Assembly (NCBI GenBank): GCA_002179805.1
Contig: NAVB01001375.1
Span: 1-17,370 of the forward strand
Length of the DNA stretch: 17,370 bases
Direction: 5' to 3'
DNA from: Acanthamoeba lenticulata
Taxonomy: Eukaryota > Discosea > Longamoebia > Acanthamoebidae
The position numbers and the translations under genes were made by a program. Below are positions 10,244 through 17,298 of this stretch, in pieces. The stretch's first letter is position 1; every line of letters begins with the position of its first letter. The notes under the pieces are model-generated. The model was not told the origin of the DNA, did no database searches, and saw nothing but the letters and a program-made list of their open reading frames with translations.

Positions 10244-12249
10244 ATGATTTACATGTACCAAAACTTCGTGCTGCCGGGAACAAAAGCTCTTTTGGTAGTT
10301 GGCTACCTGTGGCTTACTTATACATACATCCCTATTGGCCTGTGGTTTGCGCTGTTCTCGTTCGCCTACGCCGTGCTGGCCGACGTGGTCATTGACCAGC
10401 TCGTCAAGCGTCTGCCTGTCACCAAGTTTAAGCCCAGTGTACCTCTGCACGAATGGCCCAAGAGTTGTGCTCTCGTAATAATCTCTCTCTTGCTCGCCCC
10501 CCCCCCCCTCCAAAACCCACCCACTCCACCACATTCTCGTTCACGTTGCTTGCTTGTTTCTTTTTCCATTGCTCATCGTCTTGTGTGCAACAATGTTATT
10601 AGGTCACAGGCGCTTCTGGGGGTCTGGGATATGAGTATGCAAAGCTGCTTGCTGCTGATGGCCACGACCTGGTGCTTGTTGCACGGAGTGAGGATAAGCT
10701 GCAGACTCTCAAGAAGGACCTAGAAATCAAGCATGGTGTTCATGTCAAGGTCATTGTAAAAGGTATCTCTTCTCTTCTAAACCACAGCTTGTCGTTTGAA
10801 ACAAACTTTCTCATGCTACCACACTGGGGGGCAGACCTGGCCAAGCCTGGAGCTGCACGTGAGGTCTTTGATGAAGTGCAGAGGTCAAACTTGCTGGTAC
10901 ATCTGCACCCTCATTTATGTGTGAGAAGATGACTTTAGTTCTCTTTCTCTCTCTCTCTCTCTCTCTTTCCCTTTAAATCATCTCCTAATTCCTTCAAGGA
11001 GGAGACAATCTCTCAACAACTTCTTTCTCCCTTTCTTTCTCTTTCTGTGAGAGTCTTCCTTTGATTGACACTGATAAATCCTAACCCACACACACGCACA
11101 GATTGAGCTATTGGTTAACAATGCTGGCTTTGGAACAATAGGCGAGTTCAGCTTGATTTCATTTGAACGAAACATGGAGATTGTGCAACTCAACATTGTT
11201 GCCCTCACTGAACTTACACACCTTGTTGTACGCCGACTTTTGCAAGAGGGCAAGCCACGTGGCCGAATCATGAATATCTCTTCCGCCGCTGGCTATCTCC
11301 CTGGTACCTCCCATCATCATCGTCATCAGTGTTGGCGTTGCCAAACCAAGCCAAATTCTCTCAACACATGCAGGCCCTGGTATGGCGGTGTACTTTGCCA
11401 CAAAGGCTTATGTGACCAGCTTCACCGAGGCTCTGGCCCATGAGCTGAGCTCCACTCAGATCTCAGCCACTGTTATCTGCCCCGGTGCGACCAGCACCAA
11501 GTGCGTGCCTCCCCTTTTTCTTTGTCATTATTGCTTGCTTGTGCCTCTTTATTGAGCCTCAAAAAAGAGCTTGCTTTTGGTTGAAGCTTGTCTAATCTCT
11601 GTTGCATGTCTGTTGTGTCATCGTCCACAAGCTTTGCTGAAGTGGCCGGAAACAAGGACTCGTTTGCCTTCAAGCAGGGTGTTGTAATGACGGCTGAGGA
11701 GGTTGCTCACACCTCCTACCGCGCCTGGATGCTCGGCGAACCGGTATGGCTCTCTCTCTCTCTCTCTCTTTTTCTTCACATTGCACTTCTGCAGCACTCT
11801 GACACCATCATACCACTTGACTCAATGGCATCAGGTCTATGTCACTGGCGTGGCCAACTCGGCGCCGCTCTACCTACTGCCCTTCATTCCACGTGGTCTG
11901 CTCTACCGCCTCGTGTCCTTCCTCACCAAGGTTTGATGGGGGGCTTGTTGCTTCAGCCGTTGTAGCGAGCAGACTCTGTCAACATGCGTCTCGCCATGCA
12001 TCTTCTAGATTTTAGACTCACTGTGCGTTCCTCAAGCGAGTTTCTCGTCTCTTTTCAAGCCGCGCAGTGCGTGCCATCGCACTCGCGCCTCAGCGTGTCT
12101 CTGTGGACAGCGACCACACGCCGTCTGCGCTCTCGGCTAAGAGGAAGTCAGCCAGCTCGGCGCTTGTTCGCCGCCAGCGCCAACCACTGGCGCCAACAAC
12201 CATCGACCTCATGCCTGAGCAGCGCAGTCAAGATCTGGGGAATCATTGA
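10244..12249 (+). CDS. membrane-anchored short-chain dehydrogenase/reductase (classical SDR)
   Basis: Eight exons: 10244-10474, 10603-10762, 10835-10896, 11102-11303, 11374-11500, 11632-11743, 11835-11930, 12016-12249. They give 407 aa. Hydrophobic segments at residues about 10-48 ([20 protein letters not shown] and the following stretch) suggest an ER or other membrane anchor. The Rossmann motif [13 protein letters not shown] starts at residue 79. NNAG is at 157-160, Asn182, Ser212 in NISSAAG, and Tyr225-x3-Lys229 in YFATKAY complete the catalytic tetrad. PGATST follows. An oxidoreductase of lipid, steroid or 3-oxoacyl substrates is likely, but the substrate cannot be read. The last exon was chosen at TTTTAG (12014-12015) because it gives FLKRVSRLF and a long open frame; other acceptors give shorter tails. 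The C-terminal 60 or so residues (Ser/Arg/Lys-rich) look unlike the family, and the stop lies 2 bp from a PCNA fragment, so the tail may be affected by the junction. Confidence 0.87.
10946..10967 (+). repeat. (CT)n tract in SDR intron 3
   Basis: The CT run lies inside intron 10897-11101, near its donor side and over 130 nt from the acceptor. A similar tract lies at 11751-11769 in the intron after exon 6, only 8 nt after its donor. Confidence 0.9.
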
Positions 12250-12251
12250 TT

Positions 12252-12465
12252 ATGGCTGATCTCTTTCATGTTATGAATGAGATGATGGATAGCTTCAACC
12301 TTAGTCTTACTGAGTCTGTAGTCTCAATTAACGCAGTGGATAGAGCCCATGTTGCCATGGTATATCTTTTCCTTTGCAAGGAAGGCTTTCAAACATATCA
12401 GATTGAGTCCAACGTCAACCTCAGTATCAACGCCAAGGCTATTAGCAAGATATTCGGCGCTTGTC
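12252..12465 (+). pseudogene. N-terminal fragment of a PCNA-like sliding clamp
   Basis: The frame from ATG 12252 reads LFHVMNEMMDSFNLSL, then VVSINAVDRAHVAMVYLFLC, then GFQTYQIESNVNLSIN, then AKAISKIFGAC. This follows residues about 12-80 of PCNA: helix, strand, the S/A-M-D-x-x-H-V motif, EGF-x-x-Y, and I-x-x-K-I-x-x-C-A. Only about 70 of 260 residues are present. After GAC the frame continues to 12752 as antisense of an ankyrin gene and has no PCNA character. The first dozen residues of the clamp are also missing or replaced. The start is 2 bp after the SDR stop, leaving no promoter. The segment is visibly richer in A+T than the gene that follows. PCNA loads on DNA as a trimer in replication, and this piece cannot form a clamp. 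The source could be a giant virus or a host paralogue. Confidence 0.72.
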
Positions 12466-13737
12466 CAAGGCGGACAGCCTTGTGTGGCCATGCTGGCCCC
12501 GACGGAGCGCGGCGTGGCAGCTGTGTCGTTGCCCGCAGACAGGGCGAGCTATCTCGAGGTGGTCGTGCGCGGCGGCTTCATCAAGGGCACACGGCGGGCA
12601 ACCTCTGGTGCGGTTGGCGCACAGGAAGCGCACCACATCGAGATGGCCGTTCTTGGCAGCACCATCGATGGCATGGCAGGTGCAGTCCTCGGTTCTGTAT
12701 TGGTGCAAAAAGCGCACCACGGCGAGACGACCATGCTCGGCGGCCTCGATGATGGCCCCGGTCGTGCCTATGCCCTTGGCGTGGAGGAAGCGCACCACGT
12801 CGAGATGGCCATGCTTGGCGGCGTTGTTCATGGCCCTGTAGGTGCAGCCCTCGGTGCGGTTGTCGTGGAGGAAGCGCACCACATCGAGGTGGCCATTGGC
12901 GGCAGCGTCGTCCATGGCCCTGGTCGTGCATTGTTGTTTGCGGCAGTTGTCGTGGAGGAGGCGCACCACAGCGAGGTGGCCATTGGCGGCCGCGCGATCC
13001 ATGGCGCAGGCGCCCCAGTCTTGCCTTTGCCACAAGCACAGCTTGCGAACCACGCCAAGATGGCCATTTGTGGCCGCCGCGCACATGGCGCTGTAGATCG
13101 TCGACCCCACGCCGCCAAAAGAAGAGCCGAGCAGCGAGCCCGCGTTTGCCCAGAGTGGGGCGGGCGACGCACAATACCGCAGGAGGTAGGCCACGACACT
13201 CACGCGACCCGTCGCAGCAGCGCCCCACAGGGCGACATGGGCGGCCGATTGGAGCAATGGCGATGCCAAGCTGTTTGCGTCTTGCAGTCTGGCGGCCATT
13301 TTGCTCTCGGGTTCGTGGGCGGCTATGTTGTCTCGCGCCGATCCGTCATCGCCATAGTGACAGTGGCCGCCCTCGTTGAGCAGGCGGCGGGTCAAAGATG
13401 GGCAGAGTGCATGTGGTGCCCGCTCGCACAGAAATCGAACGAGGCCGAGGTTACCCTCACGGGCCGCCTCGTACAGGCACCACCATGGAATGCGCACGCC
13501 TAGGCGGCATAGCGCCTCCACGGTGCTGTAGCGCCCGTGGCGGTAGCGCCGGCCTGTGCGCCGCAACAAGCATAGCCGCGCGATCTCTCCCGGCGACCGC
13601 ACATAGCGAGACAGCGCACGTTTGGCCAGCATTTTGGCCTGCTCCGTTACGCAAAAGCACTTGGCGGCGGCGCGGGCGCGGCACAGCGAGGCGTCGTCGA
13701 GAAAGGACTCGATGTGGGCCACCATTTCGGCCGGCAT
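12442..13737 (-). CDS. F-box and ankyrin-repeat protein, pandoravirus-like
   Basis: From ATG 13737 to TAA 12442: 431 aa. The N-terminus MPAEMVAHIESFLDDASLCR followed by AAAKCF is a short F-box of the type that opens many pandoravirus proteins. From residue about 86 there are about nine ankyrin units of the form A-A-x-x-G-H-L-x-V-V-R-x-L. Examples are DRAAANGHLAVVRLLHDN, DDAAANGHLDVVRFLHDN, NNAAKHGHLDVVRFLHAK and DGAAKNGHLDVVRFLCAN, linked by NRTEGCT-type spacers. The last unit decays after HDHLEIAR. The final residues (KRRISC) and the stop are antisense of the PCNA fragment, so the 3' end is truncated by that junction. The frame stays open upstream to 14451, but the Cys/His/Trp-rich translation there is probably chance in GC-rich DNA; 13917 is an alternative ATG. 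No introns. Such proteins are thought to hijack host ubiquitin ligases (family inference). Confidence 0.82.
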   Translation of the reverse strand: MPAEMVAHIESFLDDASLCRARAAAKCFCVTEQAKMLAKRALSRYVRSPGEIARLCLLRRTGRRYRHGRYSTVEALCRLGVRIPWWCLYEAAREGNLGLVRFLCERAPHALCPSLTRRLLNEGGHCHYGDDGSARDNIAAHEPESKMAARLQDANSLASPLLQSAAHVALWGAAATGRVSVVAYLLRYCASPAPLWANAGSLLGSSFGGVGSTIYSAMCAAATNGHLGVVRKLCLWQRQDWGACAMDRAAANGHLAVVRLLHDNCRKQQCTTRAMDDAAANGHLDVVRFLHDNRTEGCTYRAMNNAAKHGHLDVVRFLHAKGIGTTGAIIEAAEHGRLAVVRFLHQYRTEDCTCHAIDGAAKNGHLDVVRFLCANRTRGCPPCALDEAAAHDHLEIARPVCGQRHSCHAALRRGQHGHTRLSALDKRRISC

Positions 13738-14381
13738 GGTATCGATTCGCGGCTGGCTATGGTGCGCGCCGCTCGGCGCAGGTTGGCAGTCCTGGCGTGC
13801 CGTTGGCCTTTGGGTTTTGGCGGTGCGCTGCTGGTTGCCTGATGGATGCGCCTTGCTGCTGCGATGGCGGCCTAGCCCCGATTTGCGCGGCGGCCTATTG
13901 TCGTGTTTGCGTGGCATGGCGTGGTGCGAGAGCCGATGGTCGATCTTGCCTGCTCGGGCCGATTTGAGCCGGGCTCTGCTTTGTTGCGGCCAACAAGAGG
14001 CCACGCGTTGGGTCTGCCAACATGGGCGCATTGTTTGGCCCGCGTGCTGGGCGACGTTGGTTGCGGCCTGGCTCCTGGGCGGCCAATGTGGATGCAGGAC
14101 GTACACACTCGACTTGTGTGCAACCTCGGCACACGCTCGAGATGTGCGCAGGTGCGGCACACGATAAAGCAGCCGCCCGCACATGGCGCCGCTACTGCGT
14201 CGCGGGATGGCGCGCCGTTTGTTGTCGGCGGCGCAACCACCACGTGGGCGGTGAGTGCGAGTGCCTCCCCCGCCCGCCCTGCCGCATGTTTGCCGAATGG
14301 GAACAAATGCGGTCGGGTGGTTAGCGCTAGAAACGGCCCGCCAGCGGCACCACAGAACAAACGCAACAGCGCGGCAATAGC
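13738..14381. other. GC-rich stretch without a confident gene
   Basis: Several frames are open on both strands because stop codons are rare in this composition. The minus frame is continuous with the F-box/ankyrin gene up to 14451. None of the translations has recognisable domains, and all are rich in Cys, Trp, Arg and His. The stretch may hold the 5' region of the ankyrin gene and of the + strand frame beginning at 14382, which would make it a divergent promoter. Confidence 0.4.
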
Positions 14382-15020
14382 ATGACAAGCAACTCGCCGC
14401 CGCTGAGGCGGCGTGTGAATGGCACCGAAGAGTGCGCACCAACGCTAGCACTCGGCGGCAACACTACAGCGAACGATGAAGATGCCTTTGCGAGACTGCC
14501 CGACGAGATCGTGGCCTGCATGGCGCACCGCAACGCTACTGCCACCATGGGCATCATCTCTCGCCTTGGCGCCCTATCCGAGCAGCGGAGGCAGCACGAC
14601 ATGGACCTCGGCGCGATCGACCTGTGGACCTGCGCCCTCGCGTCGCAAACGCTGTGACAAGCGCGCCTGTCGACCAGCCGTGATCGCGAGCGAGACCTCC
14701 GCCGGGCACACCGCCTATGAATCGTCTGGCTGTGGTGTCTGGCCCGCTGGTGCAGCTTGGAGTGCGACAAGGCCGCTCGGCCGCCGCCAGCCTTATCCCG
14801 CATCGCTCTGCGCAGGGTGTGCCACCCGCGCCCCATCACCGCCGACATGCTGGCGTGGAACGGCCTGCAGGCAGAAGGAACGGGCGTCAAGGAGGCGGTG
14901 GCCTGGTTTACGACGTATGGCCTCTTAGCCGAGGCCGAGACGGCGCGCGTCGATGACAGCAGCAGCAGCCCACAACTCAAGCGCAAGGCCTGCGACATGG
15001 AGGCTGCATTCAACGCGTGA
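14382..15020 (+). pseudogene. unidentified GC-rich gene broken by stops, F-box-like start
   Basis: ATG 14382 opens a frame with ordinary composition: FARLPDEIVACMAHR, then a helical stretch with SRLGALSEQRRQHDMDLG. It ends at TGA 14655-14657, and a second in-frame TGA follows about 60 nt later. The same frame then reads IALRRVCHPRPITADMLAWN, VKEAVAWFTTYGLLAEAE and SSPQLKRKACDMEAAFNA, and stops at 15018-15020. Both halves look protein-like while the middle does not, which suggests one gene with nonsense or frameshift damage between about 14650 and 14760. LPDEIVA resembles the opening of an F-box; I do not otherwise recognise it. Two separate small genes remain possible. Confidence 0.4.
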
Positions 15021-15184
15021 CATCCTATGCCCGCCTCGGTCAATCTTGGCGCGAGGCAAAAATACGTTTAGGTGCTAAAAGCTTTGTTTTTTTCATGGGG
15101 CCAAAACACAATGTCCAGCAACAAGTCGTGGCCATAGAGCAGGTTTAGGGGCGGGGGGCAAGCGAGGAGGCAGGGGCCAGCGCG

Positions 15185-15895
15185 TCACCTCACGCGCACG
15201 AGGATGCCATAGATGCGCACGGCGCGCGGCGTGTCGGCAATGATGTAGTTGCGTTGCGCCTGGGGAAGCCAAGCGTGCTTGGGGTCGACGCGGCACTGAA
15301 AGGCCAGCTCGTAGGTCTTGCCAGTGACTGAGTCCCGTAGGCACATCAGGTAGCAGTCGTTGACCTTGGTGGTGAGGTAGATGCCCGTGCGGGGTACGCT
15401 TGAATCTTGGTTGACGGCAGCCATGCCGCCATAGGCGTTGGCCCGCCCGGGCACCAACATGCGCGTCCTGCAGATGTTGGCAAAGGCCGTGTGGCTGCTG
15501 GGGTGGCTGCCGCCGGGGCTGCCACCTGTACCATAAAAGGCCACCAGCCACTCGCCGGCGCGACCGTCCGCGCTCAGCCAGTCGTTGCCATCTGCGTAGA
15601 GATCCAGCACGCGCAGGCTGATACGGGTCCACTGGGACTCGGGTCGGAAATAGTCGTGGCCGCCGCGCCTTTACTGGGTGCGTCTGGCGTGGGCAAAACG
15701 CGAGTCGCCCTTGGGGTCGACACAGCTTGGCGACAAGGCAAAGTGCGCAGCGACAGTGCGAGCTACTTCGTCGGTGTTGATAAGGCTGTTGGCGTGCGAC
15801 TTGGCAAAGCCGCGCCTGATCTGTTGGTAGACAGCCTCTAGTTCGAGAAGGTCGCCCTGGCTGATCCTGTTGCTGATGAGGTTGTAAGCACCCAT
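15185..15895 (-). pseudogene. unidentified protein with possible PARP/ART-like C-terminal domain, interrupted by one TAA
   Basis: The minus-strand frame from ATG 15895 to TGA 15185 is open for 237 codons, except for one TAA at 15671-15673. The first part reads GDLLELEAVYQQIRRGFAKS and ends at FAHARRTQ. The frame resumes with RRGGHDYFRPESQW, LRVLDLYADGNDWL, GEWLVAFYGTGG, RTGIYLTTKVNDCYLMC, YELAFQCRVDPKHAW and AVRIYGILVRVR. Composition and motif density are the same on both sides, so this is one gene with a nonsense codon. The order Y-G-T ... G-I-Y-x-T-T ... Y ... F-Q-x-R-V recalls the HGT and GxY blocks of ADP-ribosyltransferase folds, with Tyr in place of His. That is only a resemblance, and a catalytic role is doubtful. 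No introns; GC-rich like the ankyrin gene. Confidence 0.55.
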
Positions 15896-15951
15896 AGGTC
15901 TCTTGGGGTTAGGTAAAGTCCTGTTTAGCTGTTATGATGGACGCTTAGGGT

Positions 15952-15968
15952 TTAGGTTTCAAACCTAA
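15952..15968. repeat. short inverted repeat (hairpin)
   Basis: TTAGGTTT and AAACCTAA are perfect 8-bp arms around a single C. A second pairing, GCTTAGG at 15943-15949 with CCTAAGC at 15964-15970, overlaps it. The element sits about 60 bp outside the start of the minus-strand interrupted gene. It contains TTAGGG/TTTAGG words similar to telomeric repeats. Confidence 0.6.
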
Positions 15969-16075
15969 GCGCCACACAAAGTCGCACTCCAGTTAAAATG
16001 ACTGTGTTTTGAGACTTAGAAAAAAGTTGACGCACATATGGCGTGTCCTACTGGTCGCACCCCCAATTAATTTCT

Positions 16076-16108
16076 CTGTTTTGTTGCGCTGGAGGTGCAA
16101 CAAAACAG
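16076..16108. repeat. perfect 12-bp inverted repeat (hairpin)
   Basis: CTGTTTTGTTGC at 16076-16087 and its exact reverse complement GCAACAAAACAG at 16097-16108 flank a 9-nt spacer. It lies just upstream of the zinc-finger gene (ATG 16134). It could be a cruciform/protein site, a remnant of a mobile element end, or a hairpin used as a transcript 3' signal as in some giant viruses. Nothing here decides between these. Confidence 0.75.
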
Positions 16109-16133
16109 TTTTCTTCAGCCTAACACCACAACG

Positions 16134-17298
16134 ATGAAGCACCAACGTCCTGTGGCAAAATGGTCGTGTCCAATGCCAGAAGAAGAGGAAGAAGAGGAGG
16201 AGTTTATTTGTTCACAATGCGACTCCTCCTTTTCCAGCCACAAACGGCTGAACGAGCACCAAAAGCGGGCTCACGCCCCCATCTCCAACCAAACCTGCCC
16301 ACACTGCCAGCAGGTTTTTTCGAATGCTGCATCTCTTCCTCGCCATCTTTGTACCTGCCGGCAACGGCCAGCAGTCGCCATTCGCTGCATCATCTTGCTG
16401 TCAGCCGTTCCACCAAGTCCGACTGCACCACACATCAAGTCCCGCTCCCACAAGCAAAACTATGCTGCTGTGGAGCGATACCTGGTGCACTTTGTGACAT
16501 ACCTTCAAGGGGGCGATTTCACCTATTCAGACAAATCTCAGCTTGCACCATTGGCTGAGAAGACAATTACAAGCTACAAATCCTTTGTGTGGAAGTTTCT
16601 CAAGGCTGTAGTGACTGGCCTTGTCACTGGCCATAGTGAAGGTACATCAGACTCCACTGTTACTCCATTGCCACTTGCCACCACTCGCCATTTACCACTC
16701 GCCACCACTCACCACGCGCCACTCGCCACACCACTTGCCGCTCACCACTCGCTACTTACCACTTACCACTCGCTGCTTGCCGCTCGCCACTCACCACTTG
16801 CCACACCACTCGCCGTTCACCACTCGCCACTCAACTCGCCACTCACCACTCACTGCTCACCACTCGCCGCCACTTACCACGCGCCACTCGCCACACCACC
16901 TGCCACACCACTTGCTCCACACACCACACCACTTGCTCCACACCACTCACATTTGGAGTGCAGAGGTTCTGGCAGAGGAAAACAATGATGCTATGTACAA
17001 GAAGATGGTGCTCCTTTTTGGCAAGCTCAAGCCAATCAGTGAGTTTACGCGTGGGCGTGAGCAAGACAACTTCATGGGCCGATCTCAAGTCAACTTGATG
17101 AGCGCGCTCCTTTGGCATTTAGCATTCCTCCAGCATCTTATTCACCCACGTGTGTCTACCAGCGTGTGGGATGGTGAAGACATCCAGCTACATGCCATTT
17201 TTCTACCATGACTGCAGAGTGAGGTTGCAGAGCTTCATGAACAATTGTCTGAGAGCCACCACTACCTTCGCCAACAGATTGGCCAGCTGAAGGGTTAG
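16134..17298 (+). CDS. C2H2 zinc-finger protein, 3' end truncated at the telomere
   Basis: Proposed exons: 16134-16641, 16964-17151 (or to 17163) and 17218-17298. Exon 1 encodes an acidic stretch, then a classical finger (Cys26, Cys29, His42, His47) and a C2HC variant finger (Cys55, Cys58, His71, Cys75). It continues into YAAVERYLVHFVTYL and TITSYKSFVWKFLKAV, helices faintly like the core-binding domain of tyrosine recombinases (weak). The donor GTACAT at 16642 joins in phase to 16964 and gives GHSEEVLAEENND, KPISEFTRGREQDNF and SALLWHLAFLQHLIHP. Without a further intron the frame stops at TGA 17211. With a short intron ending TGACTGCAG at 17217 it continues as a coiled-coil-like SEVAELHEQLSESHHYLRQQ and ends on a TAG made by the telomere repeat. 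The GTG at 16095 is not needed as start. Role unknown, presumably DNA binding. Confidence 0.62.
16659..16947 (+). repeat. 7-bp minisatellite, unit CCACTYR
   Basis: A degenerate tandem array of CCACTCG, CCACTCA, CCACTTG and variants (CCGCTCA, CCGTTCA, CCACAC), with occasional extra bases. It fills most of intron 16642-16963 of the zinc-finger gene. All three frames stay open across it and give His/Leu/Ala/Thr-rich peptides, but the flanking protein sequence joins perfectly when it is removed. Confidence 0.9.

Noticed and set aside
12349..13503. 384-codon + strand frame opposite the ankyrin gene
   Set aside because: It is the exact antisense of the ankyrin repeats, and its apparent repeats (AHHxEVAI) mirror them.
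14327..15043. 238-codon minus-strand frame
   Set aside because: Cys/Arg/Ser-rich translation with no recognisable motif; the opposite strand frame in the same place is more protein-like. Probably a GC-driven shadow.
15671..15673. Reassigned TAA codon (alternative genetic code)
   Set aside because: None of the reconstructed host exons contains an in-frame TAA, and the ankyrin gene ends on TAA, so a nonsense mutation or sequence error is simpler.
16659..16947. CRISPR-like array
   Set aside because: Units are 7 bp, contiguous and degenerate with no spacers, in a eukaryotic chromosome.
16621..16950. Long His/Leu/Thr-rich repeat protein encoded by the CCACTYR array
   Set aside because: The array lies between a good donor and acceptor, and the flanking protein joins in phase when it is removed. 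All frames are open simply because the unit lacks stops.
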